Assembly (NCBI GenBank): GCA_017993775.1
Contig: JAGOMA010000015.1
Coordinates: 61,467 to 125,466 of the forward strand
Source of the DNA: Chloroflexota bacterium
GTDB lineage: Bacteria; Chloroflexota; Anaerolineae; Promineifilales; Promineifilaceae
DNA: 64,000 nucleotides
Reading direction: 5' to 3'
The notes under the pieces are model-generated. The model was given only the letters and a program-made list of their open reading frames with translations, did no database searches and was not told the origin of the DNA. Both the position numbers and the translations under genes were made by a program. Shown here one piece after another: positions 8,783 to 17,703 of this stretch (the stretch's first letter is position 1; each line of letters opens with the position of its first letter).

Positions 8783-10000
8783 ATGTCTGGTGAATTTCTG
8801 AATTTTATCCTGGCCTTAACCATCATCATTGTTGTCGCCAAAGCCAGCGGGTATGTGAGCATTCGTCTGGGGCAGCCATCGGTTCTGGGCGAATTGTTGG
8901 CCGGCATTGTGCTCGGCCCGACACTGCTGGACATGATTCACGGGTGGCCGATTTTCCACGGCGATGCGCTTCTGGGAGAATCTATCACCTTGCTGGCAGA
9001 AATCGGGGTTATTTTGCTGATGATGCTGGCCGGATTGGAACTCCATCTGAACGATCTGGCCAAGTCGGGCAAAGTGTCGGCATTGTCTGGCACGTTTGGG
9101 GTGATTTTGCCGTTGGTGATGGGGTTTGGCACGGCCGTTCTCTTTGGGGCCAGCAACGAGAGCGCCGTCTTCATTGGGCTAACTCTCTCGGCGACGAGTG
9201 TCAGCATTTCGGCGCAAACCCTGCTGGAATTGAAGGTTCTGCGCAGCCGGGTTGGGCTGGCCTTGCTGGGCGCGGCCGTCTTCGACGACATCCTTGTCAT
9301 TTTGGCCCTTTCGCTGGCCACCATCCTGATCGCCGATGCCGGAGGCGGCCTGGTTACCATTGTGATCACCATCTTGCGTATGATCGGCTATCTGGCTGTG
9401 GCCAGCGCCATTGGCGTGTTTGTGCTGCCCCGGTTAGTCATGGTGGTGCAGCGGCTGCCCATCAGCCAGGGACTCATTGCCCTGGCGCTGGTTTTGTGCC
9501 TGCTCTACGCCTGGGCCGCAGAGGTCATTGGCGGCATGGCGACGATTACCGGCGCGTTTTTATTGGGGCTGTTTCTGGCGCGTTTGCCGGCCAAAGAGCG
9601 CATCGAGTCGGGCATTGTCACGATGGCCTATGGCTTTTTTGTGCCCATTTTCTTTGTCAACATTGGCCTGGAAGTAAACATGCGGGCGATTAGCGGCACG
9701 GCGTGGTGGTTGGCGTTGGTGATCACGGCCGTAGCCGTCTTCAGCAAAATCGCCGGCTGCGGTTTGGGAGCCAAGCTCACGGGATTCAGTCATCGAGAAG
9801 CGCTGCAGTTGGGCATCGGCATGGTTTCCCGCGGCGAAGTAGGGTTGATTGTCGCCTCCTTTGCCCTGATTGAGGGATTGATCAGCCAGGAATCATTTTC
9901 TGTCGTTGTCTTTATGGTCATCGTTGCCACGCTATTAACGCCGCCGATGCTGCGTGCGGCCTTTGCGACCCCTAAACAATCGAACGCCGCCAGGGCTTAA
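8783..10000 (+). CDS. CPA2-family cation:proton antiporter
   Basis: A 405-residue membrane protein with about 12 transmembrane segments, of the KefB/NapA-like CPA2 group. Seen: GYVSIRLGQPSVLGELLAGI at the N-terminus, ILLMMLAGLELH near residue 77, SATSVSISAQTLLEL near 133 and LGAAVFDDILVILAL near 162, where the Asp-Asp pair is expected to bind the cation. There is no C-terminal RCK/TrkA-N domain, unlike full-length KefB/KefC. The P-II-like gene immediately downstream could supply regulation (inference). Start fixed by the 2-base gap to aconitase X. Confidence 0.9.
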   Translation: MSGEFLNFILALTIIIVVAKASGYVSIRLGQPSVLGELLAGIVLGPTLLDMIHGWPIFHGDALLGESITLLAEIGVILLMMLAGLELHLNDLAKSGKVSALSGTFGVILPLVMGFGTAVLFGASNESAVFIGLTLSATSVSISAQTLLELKVLRSRVGLALLGAAVFDDILVILALSLATILIADAGGGLVTIVITILRMIGYLAVASAIGVFVLPRLVMVVQRLPISQGLIALALVLCLLYAWAAEVIGGMATITGAFLLGLFLARLPAKERIESGIVTMAYGFFVPIFFVNIGLEVNMRAISGTAWWLALVITAVAVFSKIAGCGLGAKLTGFSHREALQLGIGMVSRGEVGLIVASFALIEGLISQESFSVVVFMVIVATLLTPPMLRAAFATPKQSNAARA

Positions 10001-10032
10001 TACCCGACCGGCCAGGAGGAGGAGTATCCCAC

Positions 10033-10389
10033 ATGCACCACATGGTTTTATTAGTTCTTGATGACGTGGATCATTGCACGCCGGTTTTAGACGCCTGGGA
10101 AGCGGCCGGCGTGCCCGGCATCACCATCTTGGAAAGCACCGGTTTGGGCCGCGTACGCAAATCTGGATTTCGTGACGATCTGCCGTTATTGCCCAGCTTT
10201 GCCGATCTGATGAAAACGCGCGAAGAGCATCACCGCACGCTTTTTACTGTTGTGGACAGCGAGGACATGGTAGATAGATTGATCAAAATCACGCAGCAGA
10301 TCACCGGCGGATTGGATGCGCCTAATCGCGGCGTGTTGTTTGTGCTGCCCGTAGCGCGGGCAATTGGCCTGAATTACAGCGTGGATTAA
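10033..10389 (+). CDS. P-II-like small regulatory protein
   Basis: A 118-residue protein preceded by AGGAGGAGGAG. Its plan resembles the P-II/GlnB fold: an opening strand MVLLVLDDVDHCTPVLDAW, then ITILESTGLGRVRKSG, a TLFTVVDSEDMVDRLIKITQQITGG segment, and GVLFVLPVARAIGLN at the C-terminus. It lacks the classical T-loop with the uridylylated Tyr of GlnB, so it is a P-II-like relative and not a nitrogen regulator proper. It is the last gene of the antiporter transcript and may act on the CPA2 protein (inference). A strong terminator follows within 15 bases. Confidence 0.68.
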   Translation: MHHMVLLVLDDVDHCTPVLDAWEAAGVPGITILESTGLGRVRKSGFRDDLPLLPSFADLMKTREEHHRTLFTVVDSEDMVDRLIKITQQITGGLDAPNRGVLFVLPVARAIGLNYSVD

Positions 10390-10402
10390 CCGCCTGGAAG
10401 CA

Positions 10403-10440
10403 CAAAAAAAGAGACTTCTCATCAAGAAGTCTCTTTTTTG
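10403..10440. terminator. Bidirectional rho-independent terminator
   Basis: AAAAAAGAGACTTCT and AAGAAGTCTCTTTTTT pair around a four-base loop, with a T-run on each strand. It closes the plus-strand antiporter unit, starting 14 bases after the P-II-like stop, and also lies downstream of the minus-strand tRNA gene, so it can serve both. Confidence 0.9.
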
Positions 10441-10484
10441 TTGAGTCTTTATTCAGGATGATTCACTTTCTTCATCCTATTTTG

Positions 10485-10558
10485 TGGGCGAGAGGGGACT
10501 CGAACCCATGACCTCACGGATGTGAACCGTGCACTCTAACCAGCTGAGCTACTCGCCC
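10485..10558 (-). tRNA. tRNA-Val (anticodon CAC)
   Basis: On the minus strand the sequence folds as a 74-base tRNA: acceptor GGGCGAG/CTCGCCC, D-loop AGCTGGTTA, anticodon stem CACGG/CCGTG around the loop TTCACAT giving anticodon CAC, variable loop AGGTC and T-loop TTCGAGT. The T-stem has one mismatch. CCA is not encoded. It reads valine codon GTG. Confidence 0.92.
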
Positions 10559-10662
10559 ATACGAGCGACGGAAATTATAGCACCGAGGTTATTGCGTAGC
10601 AAATAGAATTCAGCCGGGCGTGTTGTGCTGCAGGCAACGATGGCCCCGGCCGATGCCTTGGT

Positions 10663-11523
10663 TTAGCGTGCGGACCAGAGGGTGTAGCTGGCGATGATCC
10701 AGAGGCCGCTGGTTATTTCCACCCCTAATTCCAGAAAACCGAATCGTTTAACGTGCGTTACAGGGCGGGGCGCGGCGGCGGCCCAAATTGCGCGCGCCAG
10801 GAAGGCTGCGTAGGGCACAACGATCGGCCAGGGAATGATTTGCCAGGCGCTGGCCAGGATAACCAGCAGCAGGCCCAGGGTGTGAGCCAGCCACACGGCC
10901 GTGCGGTTGATGGCGCGTTGGTGGCTGTCGTGGATGCGCAGGCGCACATACCAGGCGCCGAGTACGTTTTGCCCGGCCATCACGCCCCACAAGCCCCAGG
11001 CCAAACCGGAGAGCGCGCCGGTTGCGGCGATGACCGCTGCCGGAGCCATCAGGGCCAGGGCGGCCGCGCCAGCCGTTTCCATGCCCAGCGAGCGCAAGCC
11101 GGAACGGCCGTATCGCGCCGCCACAACGTACAACCCCATGATCGCCAGAGTGGGCAGCAGCAGCCAGGCCAGCCCTGTGCGCCCCAACAGCAGCAGGCCA
11201 ATCAGGCAGACCAGCCCTACTACGCTCCAGATCGCTATCCACATGGCGGCTAAACGGCCGTCCCCTTTTCGCGCCCGTCCCCGGCGGGCGCGAAACCACA
11301 CTGTAGCTGGTTGGCGCAGCATAAACACCGCCAGCCCGCCCAGCAGCACCAGTAGAGATGAGAGGGTGAATTGGCCGGCAACGGCCGTGCCCACTGTAAA
11401 CGGCACAAATAGCCAGGCCCAAGAGCCATGTTCCGCCGGTAAAACAATATGCTTCCGAAACAAAACAGGGCGCGCCGGTTGGTTGGATTGATTGTGTGCT
11501 GGTTTTAAATTTTGGTTTGCCAT
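10663..11523 (-). CDS. YwiC-like integral membrane protein
   Basis: A 286-residue membrane protein with about eight hydrophobic segments. After a hydrophilic N-terminus of ~25 residues comes LPAEHGSWAWLFVPFTVGTAVAG, the P-x-EHG-x-W hallmark of the YwiC-like family, and then RQPATVWFRARRGRARKG on the inner face. The family has no established biochemical function; the conserved Glu-His before the first membrane segment recalls polytopic prenyltransferase-like proteins, but that is speculative. It is a lone minus-strand gene downstream-facing tRNA-Val. Confidence 0.75.
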   Translation of the reverse strand: MANQNLKPAHNQSNQPARPVLFRKHIVLPAEHGSWAWLFVPFTVGTAVAGQFTLSSLLVLLGGLAVFMLRQPATVWFRARRGRARKGDGRLAAMWIAIWSVVGLVCLIGLLLLGRTGLAWLLLPTLAIMGLYVVAARYGRSGLRSLGMETAGAAALALMAPAAVIAATGALSGLAWGLWGVMAGQNVLGAWYVRLRIHDSHQRAINRTAVWLAHTLGLLLVILASAWQIIPWPIVVPYAAFLARAIWAAAAPRPVTHVKRFGFLELGVEITSGLWIIASYTLWSAR

Positions 11524-11989
11524 CGTCTCAGTTATCGCTCTACCTTTGCACTTTTTAGAAATAGGACGCGGATTTTCACGGATGCGGCGGATAAACGCCG
11601 ATTTATACCGGTTTAGCCGCGAAAATCCGCTTTATCTGCCTTTATCTGCGTACCATTCATAAATCTACACACATACTGTTATAGCCCAAACCGCGACAAA
11701 TGCCTTACGAAAAGCGTGAGCGCGTGCGCCCCTAAGACAGCGCCGCCTCGGGTTTGGCGCGAAAGAACATACTTTGCGCCAACTCTGCTATAATCACCCA
11801 TCAAATATATTGGCGTGGCAGCGATTTATTTGCTGGACACCGGCGATTTTTGATCTTTCTCTGGTAGGCGCTGGGCGCGCCCGGTGTCTACTCTGGATGG
11901 GTTTCCGGTTTTAGCCCGATTCCACTCGTAGGTAGAAAGCCGCCAGCCGCCAACCCCCAATTCGCAGCGCTTCGGAGTAGTTTTCCTGT
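11524..11989. other. Intergenic region with extended -10 and structured leader
   Basis: Around 466 bases with no gene seen. Near 11568-11650 lie degenerate repeats of the type CGGATTT and CGGATAAACGCCG/GCGAAAATCCGC, a low-complexity intergenic filler. From 11756 on are an inverted repeat, an extended -10 box and a roughly 195-base leader before the M20 gene in which GGACACCGG (about 11835) can pair with CCGGTGTC (about 11881). Confidence 0.5.
11756..11794 (+). promoter_or_regulatory. Candidate promoter with overlapping inverted repeat
   Basis: TGCTATAAT at 11786-11794 is an extended -10 element. The -35 region (about 11766-11771) is poor but lies inside an inverted repeat, GGCGCGAAAG and CTTTGCGCC at 11756-11780, that could be an operator. 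It would drive the M20/F420 genes from about 190 bases upstream of the first ATG. Prediction by eye only. Confidence 0.35.
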
Positions 11990-13207
11990 ATGGCACAACC
12001 TGATTTTAGAGAAGAAGCAGAAAAGTTATTTGGCTATATGGTCGAGCAGCGGCGCGATTTTCATCGCCACCCTGAGCTTGGCTTTCAGGAAACACGCACG
12101 TCGGGCATTGTTGCGGAAACGCTTCAGGCATTAGGCCTGGAAGTTCAACGCGGGGTGGGGCAAACCGGTGTGGTCGCCTTGCTGGAAGGGGCAAACCCCG
12201 GCCCTACGATCCTGGTTCGTTTCGACATGGATGCCCTTCCCATTCAAGAAGAAAATTTACACGATTACGCTTCGCAAAATCCCGGCGTGATGCACGCCTG
12301 TGGCCATGACGGGCATACGACAATGGGTCTGGCTCTGGCAAAAATTCTAACTCAGCATCAGGCAGACATAGCCGGGACGATTAAATTTATGTTTCAGCCT
12401 GCCGAAGAAGGATTGGGCGGCGCGTTTGCCATGATCGCCGATGGCGTGCTGCAAAATCCCCGGCCAGATGTCGCCCTGGCGATGCACTTGTGGACGCCGG
12501 AAGAGTTTGGCAAAGTGCGGGTGGTGGAAGGGCCGTGCATGGCCTCATCGAGCGTCTTTACCTTAACGGTGCAGGGGCACGGCGGGCATGGCGCGGCGCC
12601 GCATCTGGCCGTAGACCCGATTTTGGCGGCGGCGCAAATTGTATCGGCTTTGCAGAGTATTGTGAGCCGCAACATTAATCCGCAAGACAGCGTGGTGGTG
12701 TCGATTGGGCAGTTTTCGGCCGGCACAACCTTCAACGTGATTCCCGATCGGGCCATTCTCAAGGGGACGGTGCGCAGCTATGACAACGATTTGCACCGCA
12801 CGATTTACCGGCGAATTTTGGAGATGGCCCACAATATGGCGATTGCGTTCCGGTGTGAAGCGACCATGGAAACCATCGCCATTGTGGCGGCGGTGAACAA
12901 TGCGCCAGAACCTACGGCCGTTGTCCGGCTGGCCGCCGAACAAACGATGGGTGCTGACAATATCGTCGAGCACCGCACCATGGCCTCTGAAGATATGGGG
13001 TATATTTTGGAAGAAGTTCCTGGCTGTTATTTCTTCATCGGCGCGCGCAATCAGGAAAAAGGGTTTACGTTCCCGCATCATCATCCGCGTTTCGATTTTG
13101 ATGAGCGGGCAATGGTTGATGGCGTGGCGGTGATGGGACAGGCGATTGCTAATTATTTGATGGTGGAAAATGGCGTAGACCGTGAGCCAAAATCGGAAAC
13201 ACCCTGA
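11990..13207 (+). CDS. M20-family metal-dependent amidohydrolase
   Basis: A 405-residue M20D-type aminoacylase/amidohydrolase, expected to release acyl groups from N-acyl amino acids or hippurate-like amides in the cytoplasm. Metal and catalytic motifs are visible: RRDFHRHPELGFQE near residue 25, FDMDALPIQEE near 80, HACGHDGHT near 100, QPAEEGLGGAFAMI near 135, and a dimerisation domain starting with GHGGHGAAPHLAVDP near 200. No signal peptide is seen. Substrate is not deducible; the neighbours downstream are F420 genes, with only a 6-base gap to cofD. Confidence 0.9.
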   Translation: MAQPDFREEAEKLFGYMVEQRRDFHRHPELGFQETRTSGIVAETLQALGLEVQRGVGQTGVVALLEGANPGPTILVRFDMDALPIQEENLHDYASQNPGVMHACGHDGHTTMGLALAKILTQHQADIAGTIKFMFQPAEEGLGGAFAMIADGVLQNPRPDVALAMHLWTPEEFGKVRVVEGPCMASSSVFTLTVQGHGGHGAAPHLAVDPILAAAQIVSALQSIVSRNINPQDSVVVSIGQFSAGTTFNVIPDRAILKGTVRSYDNDLHRTIYRRILEMAHNMAIAFRCEATMETIAIVAAVNNAPEPTAVVRLAAEQTMGADNIVEHRTMASEDMGYILEEVPGCYFFIGARNQEKGFTFPHHHPRFDFDERAMVDGVAVMGQAIANYLMVENGVDREPKSETP

Positions 13208-13213
13208 TTATTT

Positions 13214-14167
13214 ATGAATGTACTTACCGACTTAAATATTGTGTGTCTGGCAGGCGGTGTGGGCGGCGCAAAACTGGCGCATGGCCTGGCGCAACTCGTG
13301 CCGCCTGAGCGGTTGACCATCATCGTTAACACCGGCGACGATTTTCAGCATTTGGGCCTGACCATCTGCCCGGATTTGGATACGGTGATGTATACGCTGG
13401 CCGGGGTTGCCAATCCAGCGACGGGTTGGGGGCGGCTGGATGAATCTTTTCGGACCATTGAAGAAGTGGGGCGGCTGGGTGGGCCAGATTGGTTCCGATT
13501 GGGCGATTTGGACCTGGCGACCCATTTGACCCGATCCCATTTGCTGGCGGCTGGGCAGTCGTTGACGGCCGTTACCCGCCATCTCTGCCGCCAATTTGCC
13601 ATTCAACCAGATGTGCTGCCCATGAGCAGCCAACCTGCGCCTACCGTCATCCAATCCGGCGCGCGGCGGCTGCCTTTCCAGACCTGGTTTGTGGAAGAAC
13701 GGTGGCAGCCGCATGTCGATGAGGTTGTCTTGCCCGATAACGTGCAGGCTTCGGCGCAAGTCACGCAAAAGCTGGAAAAAGCTGATGTGGTCATCTTCGC
13801 GCCTTCTAATCCTTTTGTCAGCCTGGATCCCATTCTGAACGTTTACCCCATTCGGGAAATGGTGATGGATTTGCCGCAGGCGGTGATTGCGGTCAGTCCG
13901 ATTGTGGGTGGGCAGGCCGTGAAAGGCCCGGCGGCCAAGATGATGCAGGAGTTGGGGCTGGCGGTGTCGGCCACGGCCGTAGCCGATTATTACGGCGATT
14001 TGCTCGATGGTTTTGTGTATGACCTGCAAGACGCGGCCGGAGCAAACCAACCATCTGGGGTAACGGCGTGCGTGGATACGATGATGTACAGCGATGCCGA
14101 TCGGCGGCGGCTGGCGCTGGATGTGCTGGCGCTGGCGCAGCGGATCATTGGGGCGACGGCCGTTTGA
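13214..14167 (+). CDS. cofD: 2-phospho-L-lactate transferase (F420 biosynthesis)
   Basis: A 317-residue CofD/FbiA protein. It joins the lactyl-2-phospho-guanosine (or phosphoenolpyruvyl equivalent) intermediate to the deazaflavin Fo, giving F420-0. The N-terminal VCLAGGVGGAKLAHGLAQ loop, VNTGDDFQHLGLTICPDLDTVMYTLAG near residue 40 and IFAPSNPFVSLDPIL near 195 are family hallmarks. Length is typical. It is followed at once by cofC, so the two steps that build the side chain of F420-0 are co-transcribed. Confidence 0.95.
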   Translation: MNVLTDLNIVCLAGGVGGAKLAHGLAQLVPPERLTIIVNTGDDFQHLGLTICPDLDTVMYTLAGVANPATGWGRLDESFRTIEEVGRLGGPDWFRLGDLDLATHLTRSHLLAAGQSLTAVTRHLCRQFAIQPDVLPMSSQPAPTVIQSGARRLPFQTWFVEERWQPHVDEVVLPDNVQASAQVTQKLEKADVVIFAPSNPFVSLDPILNVYPIREMVMDLPQAVIAVSPIVGGQAVKGPAAKMMQELGLAVSATAVADYYGDLLDGFVYDLQDAAGANQPSGVTACVDTMMYSDADRRRLALDVLALAQRIIGATAV

Positions 14168-14184
14168 GGCCTGGAGGCGGCAGG

Positions 14185-14820
14185 TTGGGCCAGGAAATCT
14201 GGGCGATTATTCCCGTTAAGCCGTTGTTGATGAGCAAAAGCCGCCTGGCTCAGGTATTGTCGGTTGCAGCCCGGGCTGAGTTGATGTGTGGATTTTTAAC
14301 GCGGATGCTGGCGGAATTGCAGCAGGTGTCTGAATTGGCGCAAATTTTATTGGTGAGCAGCGATCCGACGGTCGCGGCGATAGCGCGGCGGTTTGGGGTG
14401 TTGTTGTTGGCAGAAGAACGGCCGTGGGGCTTGAATACGGCCGTTACCCAGGCCGCCCACCTGGCTGCGGCGCATGGCGCGGCTGGCATCCTCATTTTAC
14501 CGGCCGATTTACCCTTTTTAACCGCCGGGGATGTGCGCCAATTGCTGGCTCAACGAACTGGCGACGTCCCCATGCTGGTCATATGCAGCGATGATCGGGG
14601 CAGCGGTACGAACGCGCTGTTCCTCAGCCCGCCAGACACCTTCACATTTCAGTATGGCCCGGGCAGTTTTCAGAAACATTTGCACGAAGGCGACCGTTGG
14701 GGAATGGCTTGCCAGGCTGTGCAGTGCCCCGGTTTGCAATTTGACCTGGATACAGAAAATGATTGGCAAATTTACCAACAGGCCCGGTTGAAAGTTTCGG
14801 GCATTGCGGAGTTCCATTAG
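14185..14820 (+). CDS. cofC: 2-phospho-L-lactate guanylyltransferase (F420 biosynthesis)
   Basis: A 211-residue CofC/FbiD nucleotidyltransferase, activating 2-phospholactate or phosphoenolpyruvate with GTP for CofD. Seen: [18 protein letters not shown] at the N-terminus, [18 protein letters not shown] near residue 82, [19 protein letters not shown] near 100 and [16 protein letters not shown] with [12 protein letters not shown] near 135-165, as in the family. The proposed start is a TTG at 14185 with GGAGG seven bases upstream; an upstream ATG at 14068 would overlap cofD by 100 bases and adds non-homologous sequence. Confidence 0.9.
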   Translation: MGQEIWAIIPVKPLLMSKSRLAQVLSVAARAELMCGFLTRMLAELQQVSELAQILLVSSDPTVAAIARRFGVLLLAEERPWGLNTAVTQAAHLAAAHGAAGILILPADLPFLTAGDVRQLLAQRTGDVPMLVICSDDRGSGTNALFLSPPDTFTFQYGPGSFQKHLHEGDRWGMACQAVQCPGLQFDLDTENDWQIYQQARLKVSGIAEFH

Positions 14821-14885
14821 CCACAAGCCGCTTGCGGAACGCGCCATACGAATCTCAACCGGACCACCCACCAAAGGAGGTTCCC

Positions 14886-15893
14886 ATGTCTCAAGATCGC
14901 GTAGCACTTTATTTGCAGGATGCCCACTCCTTGCAGGAAGGGATAAAACTCGTCCAGTATGCTGAGGAGAAAGGCTTTGAAGCCGTCTGGCAGGCGGAAA
15001 GCCGTCTGGTGCGCGACGCCATCGTGCCGATGGCTGCGTTTGCCGCCACCACCAGCCGGATTAAGGTTGCCAGCGGCGTTACCAACAACTGGACGCGCAA
15101 CATTGGCTTGTTGGCCGCCACATTTCTGACGCTGGATGATCTGGCGCCGGACCGCATTATTTGCGGCATTGGCGCGTGGTGGGATCCTCTGGCCACGAAA
15201 GTGGGCATTAACCGCCGTAAACCGCTGAGCGCGATGCGGGAAACAATCGACGTGATGCGGCGGCTGTTGAACATGGAGCGGGTTACGTTTCATGGCGAGT
15301 TTCATTATGTGGATGACATTATGCTGGATGTGGTACACGGCCGTCGTGAACCACGCAACGTCCCCATCTACATCGGCGCGACCGGCATGAAAATGATGGA
15401 AATGGCCGGCGAGATAGCCGATGGCGTCTGCATGAATTATCTTGTCAATCCGAAGTACAACCTGGAAGCGTTGGATGCGCTGGAAAAAGGCGCCAAGCTG
15501 TCTGGCCGCACACTAGACGACATTGATCGCCCGCAGTTGATGATTTGCTCAGTGGATCATGATCGTAAAAAGGCGCTGGACAAAGCCCGCAAGATGATGA
15601 CGCAGTATCTCGGCCAGCAGCCGCATCTCATGAAGGCCAGCGGCGTCAGCCAGGAATTGCTGGATGAGATTCATCAGGTGCTTACTTGGCCGGCGACCGA
15701 CGAAGAAATCGAGTCGGCCATGCATCTGGTTCCCGATGACGTGGTGCAGATGTGCACGGCCAGCGGCTCGCCGGAGGAAGTGAAGGCGAAAGTGCGTGAA
15801 TACATCGACAATGGCTGCACCTGCCCAATCCTTTACCCGTTAGGCGATCCCCTGTTGATGATTGATATTTTTAGCGAGGGGTATAGCGGTTAA
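14886..15893 (+). CDS. LLM-class oxidoreductase, probably F420-dependent
   Basis: A 335-residue luciferase-like (beta/alpha)8 protein resembling methylenetetrahydromethanopterin reductase and other F420 enzymes. Start at ATG 14886, just after AAAGGAGG; a longer reading would run back into cofC. Seen: [21 protein letters not shown] near residue 35, [14 protein letters not shown] near 60, [14 protein letters not shown] near 95, and the [22 protein letters not shown] segment near 160 typical of the family. Cofactor F420 is inferred from the adjacent cofD and cofC; the substrate is unknown. A terminator follows 50 bases downstream. Confidence 0.88.
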   Translation: MSQDRVALYLQDAHSLQEGIKLVQYAEEKGFEAVWQAESRLVRDAIVPMAAFAATTSRIKVASGVTNNWTRNIGLLAATFLTLDDLAPDRIICGIGAWWDPLATKVGINRRKPLSAMRETIDVMRRLLNMERVTFHGEFHYVDDIMLDVVHGRREPRNVPIYIGATGMKMMEMAGEIADGVCMNYLVNPKYNLEALDALEKGAKLSGRTLDDIDRPQLMICSVDHDRKKALDKARKMMTQYLGQQPHLMKASGVSQELLDEIHQVLTWPATDEEIESAMHLVPDDVVQMCTASGSPEEVKAKVREYIDNGCTCPILYPLGDPLLMIDIFSEGYSG

Positions 15894-15941
15894 CGGCCGT
15901 ATATTGCCCCGCTGATTGGTGACATCAGTGAAAGTTCGGTG

Positions 15942-15976
15942 AAAAAGCGCCCCAGGCCTGCCTGGGGCGCTTTTTT
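15942..15976 (+). terminator. Rho-independent terminator of the F420 operon
   Basis: AAAAAGCGCCCCAGG pairs with CCTGGGGCGCTTTTT around a short CCTG loop, followed by a T-run. The stem is GC-rich and near-perfect. It closes the M20/cofD/cofC/LLM unit. Confidence 0.92.
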
Positions 15977-16025
15977 GTGCGTCTGGTAGTACACTTTTCC
16001 CGTCATAATCTCGGAGTTGGGCGGG

Positions 16026-16076
16026 TATAATGGTCTGATGTAATGATGGGCTGTGAAGGGAAACGGCCGTTTCCCT
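16026..16076 (+). promoter_or_regulatory. Possible -10 box and 20-bp palindrome upstream of histidine kinase
   Basis: A TATAAT at 16026-16031 lies 112 bases before the kinase ATG, with no good -35. At 16057-16076 the octamer ACGGCCGT is extended to a perfect 20-bp palindrome (AGGGAAACGG and its complement). The palindrome would lie in the leader and could be structural or just a long copy of the dispersed octamer. Confidence 0.35.
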
Positions 16077-16142
16077 CTTCGTTTCCGATAATTCCACCCT
16101 CGGCAAACGGCTCAAACGTAAAGGCCTGATTAAAATAAAATC

Positions 16143-17552
16143 ATGACAAACATATTAGAAGAAGAGTATCGCGATGAGCTGCGGGCTGATTCTAGCCAAT
16201 TAATTTTCCCTATAGTCACCGGATTTGTTCTTGTGGGCTGCTTTGCAGCCATTTTGGCCGCCAACAGCCTGACCGCCAGCTGGCCATACCTGGCTTATGC
16301 TGTTTTTAGCACAGTCGGCAATTGGTATGCCTGGAGACTTGTGAAACAGGGAAATCAGTGGGCTAGCGGGACGTTGTTCTCCTGGGGCCACATGATCATG
16401 TTGACCGTCATCCTGGTGAGTACCTACGAGCCAGGAGTAGTTGGGCCGCTGCCCTATGTCTATGGCATCTTTATTATCATTGGCAGCATGATTGTTAAAC
16501 CCTCGTCGGCGTTTACCAACTGGGCCATTTCGATGTTTTTAATCGCCCTGGGTACGGCGTATCTCGGCATATGGGGAGCAGAAAGCTTTTTTGCCTATTT
16601 ACCCTCGCTTCTGATTAATTTTTCGTTGGCTGTGGTGGCTTATTTGACGGCGATAGAATGGCAGACGGCCGTAGAAGCCACCAGCTTCCTGCATCGACGC
16701 GCACAACAGCGGCGCGACGAACTCTTCACTATACAGGGCGAACTCAGTTTGACGAATGCTCGCCTGCAATATCTCAACGATCAACTGGAAATCGCGCGCA
16801 ATGCGGCCGAAAATGAACGCGATTTGCGCACGCGGTTTATGAACAACGTAAGCCATGAGCTGCGTACTCCCCTGAACGCGATTGTAAATTTCGCGCATAT
16901 TCTGGCTTTGGGTGGGCGCGGGCCAGTCACCGCAGAGCAGATCGATTACCTCAAACGCGTAGAACAATCTGGCTGGCATCTGCTGGAAATTCTGAACGAT
17001 CTGTTGGATATGGCTCAGATCGAATCGGGCGAATTCAAACTTCACCTGGAAACCATCCATCTTTACCACGTCTGCGAGGAAGCGATGACCAGTACACGCG
17101 GGCTGCTGCTGGATAAAAACGTGGAGCTGCTGCGCGATTATCCCACTGAATGGCCATTGGTTCAGGTGGACCAGATGCGCCTGAAACAGGCCTTCATCAA
17201 TTTATTGGGCAACGCCGCCAAATATACCGAGGAAGGCTATATTGCCCTGCGAGTGTATCCGAATGGCAGTACGGTGAAAATTATTGTTGAGGATACCGGC
17301 ATTGGCATTGCGCCGGAGCATCACGAAACGATTTTCATCGAATTCCGCCAGATTGACGATACTGCCGCGCGCAAACGTATTGGCACGGGGCTGGGTTTGC
17401 CCATTACCAAACATTTGATCGAGCGACATCAGGGCACGTTGTCCGTGGAAAGCGACCTTGGGCAGGGCAGCAAGTTTACCATTATGCTGCCCATCTATCA
17501 GCCCGCAAAAGAAATGGTTGAACAAGAACCTGAATTAGAGACGGCCGTCTAA
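16143..17552 (+). CDS. Membrane-bound sensor histidine kinase
   Basis: A 469-residue kinase. About six hydrophobic segments cover residues 20-180 and probably form the sensor; no PAS or HAMP domain is evident. A coiled-coil linker (residues ~195-230) leads to HisKA with the phospho-acceptor in NNVSHELRTPLNAI near residue 236. The catalytic domain has the N box INLLGNAAKYT near 351, DTGIGIAPEHH near 383, FRQIDD, and GTGLGLPITKHLIE near 414. The single-domain response regulator 150 bases downstream is the likely partner. The signal sensed is unknown. Confidence 0.93.
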   Translation: MTNILEEEYRDELRADSSQLIFPIVTGFVLVGCFAAILAANSLTASWPYLAYAVFSTVGNWYAWRLVKQGNQWASGTLFSWGHMIMLTVILVSTYEPGVVGPLPYVYGIFIIIGSMIVKPSSAFTNWAISMFLIALGTAYLGIWGAESFFAYLPSLLINFSLAVVAYLTAIEWQTAVEATSFLHRRAQQRRDELFTIQGELSLTNARLQYLNDQLEIARNAAENERDLRTRFMNNVSHELRTPLNAIVNFAHILALGGRGPVTAEQIDYLKRVEQSGWHLLEILNDLLDMAQIESGEFKLHLETIHLYHVCEEAMTSTRGLLLDKNVELLRDYPTEWPLVQVDQMRLKQAFINLLGNAAKYTEEGYIALRVYPNGSTVKIIVEDTGIGIAPEHHETIFIEFRQIDDTAARKRIGTGLGLPITKHLIERHQGTLSVESDLGQGSKFTIMLPIYQPAKEMVEQEPELETAV

Positions 17553-17637
17553 AGCGCGACGGCCGTCAATTTTTGTTACCTCTTCCTCATTGTGCCCGTT
17601 GGCAATCCCGTATTCTGAGGCGGTTGAACCGCTTGTT

Positions 17638-17666
17638 TTGGTAAATCAGGGCTGATTTGATACACT
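17638..17666 (+). promoter_or_regulatory. Candidate promoter with operator-like palindrome before response regulator
   Basis: TTGGTA at 17638-17643 and TACACT at 17661-17666 are 17 bases apart and 37 bases before the ATG. Between the boxes lies the 14-bp palindrome AATCAGGGCTGATT (17644-17657), where a repressor could occlude polymerase. Found by eye only. Confidence 0.4.
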
Positions 17667-17703
17667 TTGGGGACTATTTCATCCAAGGGACTGGGCTAAA
17701 TTT

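Noticed and set aside
10033..10389. Classical GlnB/GlnK nitrogen regulator
   Set aside because: No T-loop Tyr or canonical P-II signature and no amtB or glnA nearby; only the fold pattern agrees.
14068..14184. Upstream ATG start for cofC
   Set aside because: It would overlap cofD by about 100 bases with non-homologous sequence; the TTG at 14185 has GGAGG at proper spacing.
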